This document shows positions 14,985 to 24,210 of a stretch of 35,284 bases of DNA, one piece after another (within the stretch, counting starts at the first letter, position 1; each line of letters begins with the position of its first letter). The DNA lies in IMG/VR virus record IMGVR_UViG_3300042324_000041, positions 1 to 35,284 of that record. One strand, given 5' to 3'. The translations under genes and the position numbers were made by a program. Below the pieces are notes generated by a model. That model was given only the letters and a program-made list of their open reading frames with translations, searched no databases and was not told the origin of the DNA. This DNA comes from a virus.

Positions 14985-16191
14985 AGTCTTTGTATCTGTA
15001 GTATCCCTTGTCAAAATCACACTGAACTAGGAAGTCCCCCATATATCCATTACGATTTTTACGAAAAGCACATTCAATAATGTCGCTGTTTGTAGCACGG
15101 CCAAGGGCAAGAACCCAGTCAGCATCGTAGGCAATTTGTCTAGACCAAGATGTTTGACCAAGTGTTGGAACGCTGTTTAGGTCGTTGGCATCATCAGGGG
15201 TAGCGGATGAAATTGCAATAATAGGAACTTCTTCTCCAATTGCCATTAGTTTAAGTTCTCGTGATAAGTTCTTCATTCTTACCGTTTCATTATCTGACTT
15301 CTGATTGGGAGCCATCAACTGAAGATAGTCAACAATTACAAAGTCTGGCTTGTATTGATCAATCTTTCCACGAAGAACTGATGGGTTAATTTCTCCACCA
15401 CTATCATTTGATATAATATGAAACTCTGGCTTTCCCTGAAGATTCTTTGCATGCCACTCTTTAAGCATTTCAATCTCAATTTCGCCATTACTAATTTTTC
15501 TGTGTGACCAACGGCCCTCACCCATGATAGTAAACACACGGTTACGAACCTCTGTTTCACTCATTTCAAGACTGATGACCATTGGGCTACGACCCTGTTT
15601 CCAGGCCTGTACGGCGAAGTAGAGAGCCAACCAGGACTTTCCAATACCTGGGTATGCAAGGAAGACTCCCAACTGCCCTGGCATGATTCCAGAAGGCAGG
15701 TAATTATCAAAACCTGGAAGACCAGTCTTAATGCCTACATGTCCTAAAGCCTGCATCTTCTTTACACTTTCAAAGTATGCGACTGCAGACTCTAGGTCAG
15801 TAACATCAATATCACGGATTGCGGATGTATTCTTTTTTAATGCTGATGTAGATGTGATCAAAGAGTCTAGAGCCTCTGGACCATTACCAGACTGAACATC
15901 CGATGCTGCTGATCTTATTATATCTTTAAGGCTATCTGTTAAATATTCTGCACGTAACTCTTCTAGGTGGTGCTTTGTTGCACCAATCTCTTCTGTGGGG
16001 GAGAAGTCTCTAAATTTCTCAACAACCAAACTAACTGGAGGGGTAGAACCATTAGCCTCAAAGTACTTTCGGATAAATGTCCAAATGTCTCCGTGGGTTC
16101 TGAGAATTGAATCAATGTTGGCTTGAAGTAGAACATGGGCTTGTTTGTCTTTCAATACTGCAGAAATCAATTTTGACTCTGTATTACTCAC
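14971..16191 (-). CDS. dnaB: Replicative DNA helicase, DnaB family
   Basis: 406 residues. The C-terminal RecA-like motor has a Walker A at about 178-187 (AYPGIGKSW), the motif VISLEMSETEVRNR, and a Walker B near 287 (FVIVDYLQLM), with a QTSWSRQIAYDADWVLAL segment as in DnaB/gp41 enzymes. The N-terminal helical domain is short. It would unwind the fork and recruit the primase. The start is a GTG at 16191 with GGAG 7 nt upstream, overlapping the previous gene by 8 nt. The gene ends directly before a promoter, so primase and polymerase can be transcribed separately. Confidence 0.92.
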   Translation of the reverse strand: MSNTESKLISAVLKDKQAHVLLQANIDSILRTHGDIWTFIRKYFEANGSTPPVSLVVEKFRDFSPTEEIGATKHHLEELRAEYLTDSLKDIIRSAASDVQSGNGPEALDSLITSTSALKKNTSAIRDIDVTDLESAVAYFESVKKMQALGHVGIKTGLPGFDNYLPSGIMPGQLGVFLAYPGIGKSWLALYFAVQAWKQGRSPMVISLEMSETEVRNRVFTIMGEGRWSHRKISNGEIEIEMLKEWHAKNLQGKPEFHIISNDSGGEINPSVLRGKIDQYKPDFVIVDYLQLMAPNQKSDNETVRMKNLSRELKLMAIGEEVPIIAISSATPDDANDLNSVPTLGQTSWSRQIAYDADWVLALGRATNSDIIECAFRKNRNGYMGDFLVQCDFDKGYYRYKDFEDK

Positions 16192-16492
16192 TTAGCCACT
16201 CCTTTGCTTTTGCCCTGCGCTCTAGTCGTTCCTTGTCGTCTTTTTTCTTATCTAGTCTTGCTTGTAATATTTTCTCTGCATTGTATGCAAAGTAATTCCA
16301 AGAAGGAGAGGAAGCAACACTAAAATAGTACTCAAGTAAATCATAGCATTCCCCTATTCCGTAGGACTCTACGAGTGCGTCGGAAGCCCATTGTTCAACG
16401 TTTAAATTCAGTGATGGCTTTGACTCGTACCTTGCTGTGTGATACTTACTGTATCTTGAAAGCAAAGCCATTCGGTCTTTGCGTTCGGCCAT
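16184..16492 (-). CDS. Hypothetical small helical protein upstream of helicase
   Basis: 102 residues, mostly helical, with aromatic-rich segments (YDLLEYYFSVASSPSWNYFAY) and a charged C-terminal helix (LDKKKDDKERLERRAKAKEW). It starts at TAATG overlapping the previous stop and ends inside the helicase start. Small proteins directly before phage dnaB genes are often helicase loaders, so that role is a reasonable guess, but no motif proves it. Confidence 0.6.
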   Translation of the reverse strand: MAERKDRMALLSRYSKYHTARYESKPSLNLNVEQWASDALVESYGIGECYDLLEYYFSVASSPSWNYFAYNAEKILQARLDKKKDDKERLERRAKAKEWLSE

Positions 16493-16698
16493 TACTCGTT
16501 TATTTCAGACTTTGCTTCGTTAATTTTAGTAGTCAGTTTGTCTTCAACAAACTTATAAACACGCTCAAAGGCTTGGTCAACTGTTTCTCCATTTTTGCGA
16601 TTGTCAACAACCCCAAGATCCAGTCTAAGCGACTGAAAATTTCCCAGGTTAAGCGTGTATCCTAATGTTACAGATACCTTAGTTTCTTCGTTATTCAT
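16492..16698 (-). CDS. Hypothetical 68-residue protein
   Basis: The start is the ATG at 16698, which has AAGGGG 7 nt upstream; a longer frame to 16779 would lie inside the preceding gene. The product has two beta-like segments (TKVSVTLGYTLNLGNFQSLRLDLGVVD) followed by an amphipathic helix (DQAFERVYKFVEDKL). I recall similar small proteins in actinophage replication regions but cannot name a function. Confidence 0.62.
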   Translation of the reverse strand: MNNEETKVSVTLGYTLNLGNFQSLRLDLGVVDNRKNGETVDQAFERVYKFVEDKLTTKINEAKSEINE

Positions 16699-16708
16699 CC
16701 TATACCCC

Positions 16709-17254
16709 TTAATTAATTGATTCGTTCCAAATTGGAATAAATCGTCCATCTTCAGTTTTCGTATATTTAAGTATACCATCCCCCATTCGCCTTGTCAATT
16801 CAGCCTTTGTGGGTGTTATATCGTTTGTTATTAAATTATCTTTTCTTGGTCTACCAATGTGGTGTGTAGCAAGTATATCACGAATCTCTCTTACTTGGGA
16901 TTCTGAGTAATAGGATCTTACTTGCCATCCCCTGTCCCCGCCTTTCTGTGACCCCGTAGGGAATGGAATGACTCCTCGTTTCATTAATGATGGCATATAT
17001 TTTTTATGACGATTAACTAAATCAGCAGTCTGGCCTACAGTATATGCTCGTTCTCTTTTATTTTTAAAATCACTAATTAAACAACTTTCGATTTGATCTT
17101 TTGTAATATTATAAACAGACATAATGCCATTGGATTGGTTGTAATGATATATGCGAACAAGGTCTTTATTTAAAAACCAAACTTTTTTATTGCCAGGAAT
17201 TACAGGGAGGAGATTGTAGCCTTCGACCTCTGTAGTTCCTTTTTTAGTAGCCAT
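16709..17254 (-). CDS. MerR/excisionase-like DNA-binding protein
   Basis: 181 residues. Residues about 88-140 form a winged-helix pattern of the MerR/Xis type: YTVGQTADLVNRHKKYMPSL, then KRGVIPFPTG, then RSYYSESQVREIRDIL. An AT-hook-like GRPRKD follows. The N-terminal 80 residues (YNLLPVIPGNKKVWFLNKD) are of unknown fold. It probably binds DNA as a regulator at the boundary between the tail and replication modules, or acts at an origin. It overlaps the zinc-ribbon gene by 55 nt and has an AGAGG just before the ATG. Confidence 0.68.
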   Translation of the reverse strand: MATKKGTTEVEGYNLLPVIPGNKKVWFLNKDLVRIYHYNQSNGIMSVYNITKDQIESCLISDFKNKRERAYTVGQTADLVNRHKKYMPSLMKRGVIPFPTGSQKGGDRGWQVRSYYSESQVREIRDILATHHIGRPRKDNLITNDITPTKAELTRRMGDGILKYTKTEDGRFIPIWNESIN

Positions 17255-17391
17255 CTTCCCTCTTCCGAACTATTAGGTGGATTAAAAAACCTTCTAGATC
17301 CACAGAGCATGCAATATGATTCGAGATGCATTGGAGATGAATATATCCTGTCTAAGAACATTCTTCCTTTGCATTTTAAGCATCTCAGCAT
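17200..17391 (-). CDS. 63-residue zinc-ribbon protein
   Basis: Starts MLRCLKCKGRMF, with CLKC at residues 4-7 and a second CMLC at about 27-30, a standard zinc ribbon; the rest is basic and helical. The ATG overlaps the upstream stop as TAATG. It is one of three zinc-ribbon or zinc-finger proteins in the window. A transcription-factor-like role is possible, but the family is not identified. Confidence 0.65.
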   Translation of the reverse strand: MLRCLKCKGRMFLDRIYSSPMHLESYCMLCGSRRFFNPPNSSEEGRWLLKKELQRSKATISSL

Positions 17392-17834
17392 TAATTTGGT
17401 ATGCCGATGATAATAAGATTAACTCCAGCAGTTACAATACCGCCTTTGTTAAATCGGACAGATCCCTCAACCTTGTTTGTAGATGGTGGTTTAATAACTA
17501 CCGACATATCACGACCAGCATCGGTTCCTCCTGCATTCACAACAGTTGCAACAACTATTGGAGCATATTTAAAATCTGTTGAAAAGTCATATGAAAAATC
17601 TTTTTCTTCTGAAGCGGTTACAGATGTATTATTATTAATTGATACATATCCACCAATCATTCTTGCCTCTGAAGTTCTTACACTCTGTTTGCCAGCAGAG
17701 CCAGCATCAACAGTTACATACTTGTATGTTGAAGGAGAAATTGCAGATGCAAGATCATTAATAGCATTAGCCATCTGGTATACATATGTAACATCTAGCG
17801 GTTGACCACGCTCAGGTAGGGGTATTTTTGCCAT
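17391..17834 (-). CDS. Possible receptor-binding protein, H-type-lectin-like
   Basis: 147 residues. The first 35 residues (VTYVYQMANAINDLASAIS) look like an attachment helix. The C-terminal half (FSYDFSTDFKYAPIVVATVV, then a glycine-rich turn and VEGSVRFNKGGIVTAGVNLIIIGIPN) matches the pattern of short H-type-lectin-like tip domains in phage fibres. It is the last tail gene and has its own promoter in the 14-nt gap upstream, without a Shine-Dalgarno sequence, so it is probably leaderless. Carbohydrate binding is inferred. Confidence 0.6.
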   Translation of the reverse strand: MAKIPLPERGQPLDVTYVYQMANAINDLASAISPSTYKYVTVDAGSAGKQSVRTSEARMIGGYVSINNNTSVTASEEKDFSYDFSTDFKYAPIVVATVVNAGGTDAGRDMSVVIKPPSTNKVEGSVRFNKGGIVTAGVNLIIIGIPN

Positions 17835-17848
17835 ACTTAATTATACCA
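17835..17848 (-). promoter_or_regulatory. Extended -10 promoter filling the gap, leaderless start
   Basis: The entire gap between the upstream stop and this ATG is TGGTATAATTAAGT: a TGN extended -10 box with perfect TATAAT (17840-17845) and a 5-nt discriminator. The start of transcription should fall at or next to the ATG at 17834. Confidence 0.65.
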
Positions 17849-18295
17849 CTAGGCCAGTGATATAACTCCGCTTTCCCATAAAGTTGAATTTTCGAATCTT
17901 TGTTTTTGATAAGTCTCTTGCTGTACTGCAACCTGTACGGTAGTTTTTGCCTGTTTCTTTAAAGTTGCAAAATAAGATGATGACACAGTTGTAACAAAAG
18001 ACCAGTCTGTATCTCCAGACCACTTGACATAAACATCAAACTTATCAGAAATTTTTCCACTTGAGTGGTCCCAAACCGCTATAACATTTGGACCAGAAAC
18101 GGCAACATTAAAGTTCATGTTTGCTGGTTTTGCAACTATCATACTTCTTTGTGGAGACCAGTGCGATGATCTATTTCCATCAGAAGAAACTACTTTATAT
18201 CTTATTGTATAAGAACTATTCTTTCCATCATATGCTGGTAGATCTTTTTTTTGGATTATAATATTCTTAATGCCTGAATCTGGATTTGCCATCAT
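17849..18295 (-). CDS. FN3-like tail protein
   Basis: 148 residues. Residues 40-148 have the strand pattern of a fibronectin type III domain (SGPNVIAVWDH, DKFDVYVKWSGD, then TTVQVAVQQETY), a common module in phage tail fibres. The N-terminal part (SSYTIRYKVVSSDGNRSSHWSP) may be a second, partial FN3-like unit. The start overlaps the previous stop as ATGA. It probably decorates or extends the tail tip. Confidence 0.6.
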   Translation of the reverse strand: MMANPDSGIKNIIIQKKDLPAYDGKNSSYTIRYKVVSSDGNRSSHWSPQRSMIVAKPANMNFNVAVSGPNVIAVWDHSSGKISDKFDVYVKWSGDTDWSFVTTVSSSYFATLKKQAKTTVQVAVQQETYQKQRFENSTLWESGVISLA

Positions 18296-19494
18296 TGCAC
18301 CTCTATAGCAAATCTAAATTCTATATACCCAGAGTAAGATGTCTGCTTTACGATTGGCTTTGAATCTACATTTTTAACAACAGAGTATCCAGTCAGTCCG
18401 TATAATGGATTAGATGTTGATTTATTATCTAAACGAAGACCGTCAAAAGATACGTAGTAGTCTGATGAAACAACGTAAACATTCTCTGAATTTTTTCTAA
18501 ATACTGAGGCATAAGCCTTTACTAAGTTTACAGAGTTCCAAGAGAATGGGGTTAGACCAGAGTTATAGAATAGTTCTTGTAGTTGTTTTGTTACAACAAA
18601 ATATCTATTTGAAGAAAGATCTATAGACATATCATCCGAGTCTATCTCCATTCTTGCTGTTTGTGTTCCATCTGTTGATGCAAACTCTAGAATAATTTTA
18701 AACTTTTCTGGATCTAATCCAGTTTCATTTTTATTAACAATTGAAAAGGCAAGTTTTAGTTCATCAACTGGCGAGTTTCTTGTAAGATCAATAGAGACTC
18801 CAGTGTATATCAAACACTTTGATGTTGCTGAGGCTGATAGCCTTGTACCAGTCTTTGTTATTGTTGCTGAATCTCCCCGCACCAAAACCGTTTCATTTAA
18901 AAATCTAGATCTTTCATTTCTTGCAATTCTAACGCTTGAGTTGAAAATAGTATTCTCTGCACTTGTTTTTATGACTGGACACTCAACAAGTGCTCCATTT
19001 GTGCCAACATTATAAGAACCTAAAATATTATTTGTTACAGCAGTTGTGGCTGTGTTTGTACTAAGTGGATCTAGAATTTGTGGAATTTCCGTAATCAGCC
19101 CAGAGCCAGTTCCTGGGGTATACAGTTTCCAATTTTCATTATTAGAAAATGAAAATAAAGACTTGCTGTCATAGGCTCCGTTTGCAGTGTTTGATCCAAC
19201 AGAGAAAACTCCAACTTCTGATATCTCATATCGTGGAGTAGAGTCTAGTTCTGCAGTAAATACAATCTTAGAGACACCATTCTCTTTTACATATCCTCTT
19301 GATGTAATTGGAACTCTTTGCATTTCAAAGTCAAGACTAGTTTTATTGCTCATACTAGAGACCTCTTGATTTGTAAATGCGTGACCCGAATCAACTGGTC
19401 TTGGTCCACAGCCTATAGCAATATATGAGGCATAGGCTGGTGCCTGCCCTATAAGGTATTTTGCTAGTATGCTTTTGCCTGTGTTAGTTATCAT
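18292..19494 (-). CDS. Tail fibre or tail-tip protein
   Basis: 400 residues. The N-terminus (MITNTGKSILAKYLIGQAPA, then YASYIAIGCG) is typical of phage appendage proteins that dock to the tail, with a later ISEVGVFS motif common in these. The rest is beta-rich, with Thr/Ser/Asn-heavy strands likely to form fibre or carbohydrate-binding domains. It sits in a run of tail-tip genes and starts after a GGGA ribosome-binding site. The exact position in the virion is inferred. Confidence 0.72.
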   Translation of the reverse strand: MITNTGKSILAKYLIGQAPAYASYIAIGCGPRPVDSGHAFTNQEVSSMSNKTSLDFEMQRVPITSRGYVKENGVSKIVFTAELDSTPRYEISEVGVFSVGSNTANGAYDSKSLFSFSNNENWKLYTPGTGSGLITEIPQILDPLSTNTATTAVTNNILGSYNVGTNGALVECPVIKTSAENTIFNSSVRIARNERSRFLNETVLVRGDSATITKTGTRLSASATSKCLIYTGVSIDLTRNSPVDELKLAFSIVNKNETGLDPEKFKIILEFASTDGTQTARMEIDSDDMSIDLSSNRYFVVTKQLQELFYNSGLTPFSWNSVNLVKAYASVFRKNSENVYVVSSDYYVSFDGLRLDNKSTSNPLYGLTGYSVVKNVDSKPIVKQTSYSGYIEFRFAIEVQ

Positions 19495-19496
19495 AT

Positions 19497-19988
19497 TTAT
19501 CCCGCCCCATATATTGTAGCATTATACTTGGTCCCATTTACCTGAATTTCAACACGTACATTTTCGTCACTACCCAAATTGACAACATTGATGACTAGGT
19601 CTCCCGTAGCGCTATCAATATAGACAATGGCCCCATCTGGACCATTTCCGTTTTCTGGAACGTATTTTTCAAACTTTAAGGGGAAAGCATCAAATGTTGA
19701 TTGAATTGTTCCTTGCATCGCAATCAGGTTTAGTGGGTTGTACTGAAAGAATATGCTACTTAAGTTCCTGATTGGAGAGTACAGGATATCTTGTCCATTT
19801 ACCATGTCTGATCTTGATAGGCTTAGTAACTCTATCCCACCGATATCTTCAAATATTAGATCACTCATTACCTCAATTGGCATTGGGGCAGTGCCAAAAA
19901 GAACTAGGTCTGGCGTTGGTATCTTGACAGCACTTTGAGATGCTGCGCTGCTGGATGCAGGTGTAGTTGGTGTTGCTTCTACTGCCAT
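19497..19988 (-). CDS. Minor tail protein, unknown function
   Basis: 163 residues. A low-complexity N-terminus (TPTTPASSSAASQSAV) is followed by a folded part with IEVMSDLIFEDIGGIELLSL and IRNLSSIFFQYNPLNLI, ending in a short beta domain (GDLVINVVNLGSDENVRVEI). It lies between the hub protein and the tail-tip genes, so it is probably structural. The family is not recognised. A GGGGG ribosome-binding region lies 10 nt before the ATG. Confidence 0.6.
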   Translation of the reverse strand: MAVEATPTTPASSSAASQSAVKIPTPDLVLFGTAPMPIEVMSDLIFEDIGGIELLSLSRSDMVNGQDILYSPIRNLSSIFFQYNPLNLIAMQGTIQSTFDAFPLKFEKYVPENGNGPDGAIVYIDSATGDLVINVVNLGSDENVRVEIQVNGTKYNATIYGAG

Positions 19989-19989
19989 T

Positions 19990-22900
19990 TTATATTTCCC
20001 CCAAGTATACTGTCATGTCTGGACCTGATACAGATCTAGTGTAGTCTATGCTATATACAACGTATCTTTTATTTTTTGAGTCTAAGACATCAATATCGTT
20101 ATCTAAGTAATCGATCTTTACAATATCTCCTAGTTGCATTGTTGGTAATGAAAAGATCTTAAGTCCAATAGAGTTTCTGGGCTTCATAATTCTTTGCGTT
20201 AGCCAAGACATAAGAGAGTTTGCTTCGTCTGAAGATTGAACATATGGAACATCTAAAGAAAAATCTTTATTACCATGAAGCATTCTGCTTAACTTGATTC
20301 CTTCATATTGCTTCTTTACTTTAAACGGAGATGACACAAGACTTGAGCCAGTAAACTGTGGATCAGAAAAATCACTGCCCTTATTAAAAAATTCATCGAC
20401 TGTCAACTTATTAGCACTTTGCTGCGTAAAGGTTACGCCCTGTATTCTTAAATAATTTCCACTTGATGAGTCCAAACTGATTGCGGTATCTGTTGCATTA
20501 AATACCATAAACTCTGCCCCATATGACCCAGCCCTAAATCCAGATACTGAATATGTTTTTAGTGAGTTAAAAGTTGGAGATAGTTTTGCGTATAGCGCTG
20601 GATAGGCCTTGTCATACTTAACGTTAAATGTTGCACACTCTCTCATAATTGTTCCAAACTCTTCAAAATATATATTATACTTTGGTGGCTGTGATGGATC
20701 AATGCCTGAAAGGTATGTGTTTTGAATCATACCGCTTAGAGCATATTTTTTAAATGATTCATGAACATCTACAGAGTCGTCTCCATATACAGACTGAACT
20801 GGTGTTTCAAGAATGTTGGAAGTGTTTTGACTATAGTTTGTTGTTAACGCATATATATTTTCAAACATTATCTTTGATGAACCACGGGTAAATAAAGCCA
20901 TGTTGTTGTATGTTGGTAGTGGAGATGCATCATCAACAGTCTTTATTAGTACTCCGTTTATGTATAGGTAGAATCTTCTAATATTGCCAATGTCAATATA
21001 TTCGACTGCAAGATCATAGACTGTTGGGTTTTGTTCAGATGCCATTCTGTATTGGCCAGTAAACAATCCATTGTCTACAATTATGCTGCCCAAGCCTTCC
21101 CAAAGTTTGATCGGAACCGCTTTGTTGCTAGAAGAATCTTTTTTTATCTTATAAAACATAATGTTGTTTACATTTGCTTTTGAATTAGAACTGATATTGT
21201 TTGATCCTAGTGCTATGATTTCAAAATAATATCCTACATTAGTTTCTGGGTTTAGCAAAACTGCAAGCCCTCCAGATCCTCCTGACACATTGATATTTTT
21301 ATCTGGTGTAGTTCCTGGAACAACGTAGTATGTTGTATTTCCAACTGCTGACTGTGAGTTAGATAGACCGCTTTCAACCTTTCCAATAATTCTCATTCTT
21401 GTTCCAAAGTGTTTGAACTTATCTGTTAGTGGTTTTTTAACATAAGATAAAAAGTTAATTGGTGATTCTTGTGCAGAAAAACTTGGGCCAGATAGGACAA
21501 AAGCAGAAGACTGAACAGTTCCAGTCTGAGTTGCTCGTATTGAGTTGATTGTTTTTTCATCTACAAATGTTGTTGATAAGAAGTTTTTAATTATATTAGT
21601 TCTTCCACTTTTCTGAGCAGTGGCAGAGTTAACTCCTGCTGCTGCAATTACTCCCGTTGCTGTTCCGTAATTAGTTTTAAATAGATAGTCTGAATTCATG
21701 TCGCAACCTCTTACGTTGCTACTATTTAGCCAATGATCTGATATGGCTGCTTTATGCGAAACGACCTCAGTTCCAAACTGTCCACGTCCATGTTCTTCAA
21801 CTTCGCCATTCTGTAATCTAAGAACACCCTGAAAAGTTTCATATTTTGGAATAGAGTAAATCCTTACTCTTCCTGTTGGATAAAGTTTTCCATTAAATGA
21901 TATTTTAGAAAAGTAATTAGCGTATTCTTGTGTGCTAGATATCCAAACATTTCCTTGTCCCGATATGCTGTACTCTACAGCATCATACTTAATGATTTCT
22001 CCATTAGAGTAAAAATATCCATTGTACCTAGATATCCAGTAAACCCCTTCTCCAAAGTCAATAACATTATCAACAACTATATTATTTTTTACATACGGAA
22101 CGGTGGCGGACAGGTTTGAATTTAAAGGTATTGCGCTAAGTGTATAGTCTGACTGGTTTGTTATTTGACCAGTAGATGTTTTTGTATTTTCTGTTCCAGT
22201 TACTTCCCACAAAAGAACGGGCTTGTATATCCACGTTTTATCAGAATCAATTAGGCTTGCCTGCTTAATTGAGCCGTAGGTTTTTTGTATTGATCTTGTC
22301 TCGTAATTAAGAGATCCGTTATTATAAACTAAATTATTCTTTGAAGATACATCAATGATGTTTAGGTCTTTTGATAAAGTAAAATCAGAAACTCTTTCTG
22401 TTTCTGTTGGCATCATATAAGATTTACTCATACAGATAAAATTATTGTATTCATCAAAAAACATTGCTGTCTGTGTAGATCTTGCAAGATCTTGTAAAAT
22501 TTCTGCAATATTTTTATCTGGTGGAATAAAGAAGAATGGGATTATGAGATCTACCTCTCCAGGAACTCTCTTGAATGCATAGTTTGAAAATCCAATGGCG
22601 TCTAGTAAAAATGATACTGCAGAACTAAGGCTGGCATCCCTAAATAGTGTTTGTGGCGCAGTGAGTGATTCAAAGTAAAAGAATAGGTCTCTAAGTTCTA
22701 CAGTAAGTTTCTTGTTAGCAATTTCATATTTTGGGAAACCTTCACAATACATTGTCTTAATTGGCACCATGTAATCATAGCCATTCAAATTTACAGTTAC
22801 ATCATAAATCTTAAATTGTATATGGTTGGTAATATATTTAGAAATAATGCTGCTTGTATTGTTAGCACTAAAAGCATCATCAAAATCAAATAAGGCCAGT

Positions 22901-24210
22901 GTGCCTGTTGAGGCTAACAGTTGACCAACTGGCAATCCACTTGACCCTAAATCTGAGGCACTCTTCTTTAAGTTTAGAGTAGTAACCTTGTCTGAAACAT
23001 TTACAGATAGTCTTGGAGATAATTCAATAAGATCTAGTGTTGCTCCAACTTTATTCATTGTTTGTGCAACAATCCTTAGTCCACCAATGTAGTCAAACTC
23101 ACGGTACTTATATCCGCTATTTGTTGTGGTTGTAAATTTGATTGGAGAAGTAGTATCTGTAACAAAGTTTGTAAGCCTATCAACAGAGTCTTCCTCTAGG
23201 TACCAACCATACTCTGGAACAAATGTCTCTCTGTTTCCATTAATAAATATAACGTAATAGCCAATATCAGTATCTGACTGCTTTATAAAATAAGAATATC
23301 CATTTACTGACTCGTCTGGCAAGAAGTCTTCAGAGGTATACGTTTCTGCATAAATAAAGATATCTCTATATTTCTTAGGTATCTTTAATCCATAGGCTAA
23401 CTCAACGTAACCGTCTGTCTTTATTACTGGGGTTCCGTCTTGTCTTAAAGATGTTTCTGTAAATGATACTAGGTCTATCCAGGTATTATTTTTTAGCCCC
23501 TGAATTTTCCACCTCAGTGGAACGCTTTTATTAGCATCACCGTATAATGGATCAGAATATGTTCCTGTTGAATTTGAAAATGGCCCAAGGTCAACGTTGC
23601 CAGAGTGCGTTTGTAATTTAACGACTACACGGTTTGCTGGAACCTCTTCTTCATAAACAATATATGGTGCTGAATCATTAATTGCATACTGTCCACCAGA
23701 TGACAGAAAAGAAATTCCGTGCTCAGCATTTCCTTCGGTCCTTAAAGAAGTCCAGTATTTGAATTTATCATTTTTATCAGGCATATAATATCTCGGTCTA
23801 CGTGCCATGTTTATATTTTGGCTATGAAGATATCTCCCAGGTAGGTATGACGCTTTGTTAATCCCAGATCGTGGCCTAAACTGTTGGAAGCAAGACTCTA
23901 AAGAGTAGATCATTTTTAATTTATCTTTTGCTCTTGTTAGTGTAGTTGGAAGATTGTTATCCGTGTACCCACCATCAACAGTTATGTCTGAATCTGTTGC
24001 GCCTGTATAATGATTGCCAGCGTCGTTAATGTCAAAAGAAGATACAATGTTGTTATATGTAGATGTTTGATCAGTTGGTCTGTATCTGTAGTTTCCTATT
24101 TGCTTAATGTTTGTTGGAATGTTAAGGTTCCACTCTGCAATAACTAAAGAGTTTGTTTGAACTACAGAAGAAGACAGTAGATGCTGGTTTAGTTCTGCAT
24201 TGTTAAACAT
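19990..24210 (-). CDS. Tail hub/tail-associated protein with lectin-like insert
   Basis: 1406 residues from the ATG at 24210, chosen because it overlaps the preceding stop as TAATG with GAAGAGG upstream; the open frame extends to 24243. Residues about 437-720 look like a hub domain (SFLLDAIGFSNYAF, AEILQDLARSTQTAMFFDEY). Residues about 905-1125 resemble a LamG/concanavalin-like lectin fold (YDLAVEYIDIGNIRRFYLYI, then NGVLIKTVDD). The last 100 residues (LGDIVKIDYLDNDIDV, then VYSIDYTRSVSGPDMTVYLG) close the hub. It follows the Dit-like gene, as tail-associated proteins do, and should form the tip that contacts the cell. Confidence 0.75.
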   Translation of the reverse strand: MFNNAELNQHLLSSSVVQTNSLVIAEWNLNIPTNIKQIGNYRYRPTDQTSTYNNIVSSFDINDAGNHYTGATDSDITVDGGYTDNNLPTTLTRAKDKLKMIYSLESCFQQFRPRSGINKASYLPGRYLHSQNINMARRPRYYMPDKNDKFKYWTSLRTEGNAEHGISFLSSGGQYAINDSAPYIVYEEEVPANRVVVKLQTHSGNVDLGPFSNSTGTYSDPLYGDANKSVPLRWKIQGLKNNTWIDLVSFTETSLRQDGTPVIKTDGYVELAYGLKIPKKYRDIFIYAETYTSEDFLPDESVNGYSYFIKQSDTDIGYYVIFINGNRETFVPEYGWYLEEDSVDRLTNFVTDTTSPIKFTTTTNSGYKYREFDYIGGLRIVAQTMNKVGATLDLIELSPRLSVNVSDKVTTLNLKKSASDLGSSGLPVGQLLASTGTLALFDFDDAFSANNTSSIISKYITNHIQFKIYDVTVNLNGYDYMVPIKTMYCEGFPKYEIANKKLTVELRDLFFYFESLTAPQTLFRDASLSSAVSFLLDAIGFSNYAFKRVPGEVDLIIPFFFIPPDKNIAEILQDLARSTQTAMFFDEYNNFICMSKSYMMPTETERVSDFTLSKDLNIIDVSSKNNLVYNNGSLNYETRSIQKTYGSIKQASLIDSDKTWIYKPVLLWEVTGTENTKTSTGQITNQSDYTLSAIPLNSNLSATVPYVKNNIVVDNVIDFGEGVYWISRYNGYFYSNGEIIKYDAVEYSISGQGNVWISSTQEYANYFSKISFNGKLYPTGRVRIYSIPKYETFQGVLRLQNGEVEEHGRGQFGTEVVSHKAAISDHWLNSSNVRGCDMNSDYLFKTNYGTATGVIAAAGVNSATAQKSGRTNIIKNFLSTTFVDEKTINSIRATQTGTVQSSAFVLSGPSFSAQESPINFLSYVKKPLTDKFKHFGTRMRIIGKVESGLSNSQSAVGNTTYYVVPGTTPDKNINVSGGSGGLAVLLNPETNVGYYFEIIALGSNNISSNSKANVNNIMFYKIKKDSSSNKAVPIKLWEGLGSIIVDNGLFTGQYRMASEQNPTVYDLAVEYIDIGNIRRFYLYINGVLIKTVDDASPLPTYNNMALFTRGSSKIMFENIYALTTNYSQNTSNILETPVQSVYGDDSVDVHESFKKYALSGMIQNTYLSGIDPSQPPKYNIYFEEFGTIMRECATFNVKYDKAYPALYAKLSPTFNSLKTYSVSGFRAGSYGAEFMVFNATDTAISLDSSSGNYLRIQGVTFTQQSANKLTVDEFFNKGSDFSDPQFTGSSLVSSPFKVKKQYEGIKLSRMLHGNKDFSLDVPYVQSSDEANSLMSWLTQRIMKPRNSIGLKIFSLPTMQLGDIVKIDYLDNDIDVLDSKNKRYVVYSIDYTRSVSGPDMTVYLGEI

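Noticed and set aside
16770-16778. TGGTATACT promoter-like box before the 68-residue gene
   Set aside because: It lies inside the MerR-like coding region, and the downstream gene has a good ribosome-binding site; chance similarity cannot be excluded.
16709-17254. MerR/Xis-like protein as evidence of an integrated prophage
   Set aside because: No integrase, attachment sites or host flanks are present, so lysogeny cannot be supported from this window.
20010-20025. TATACT before the minor tail gene
   Set aside because: It is inside the hub protein's coding end, lacks the TG extension, and the next gene has its own ribosome-binding region.
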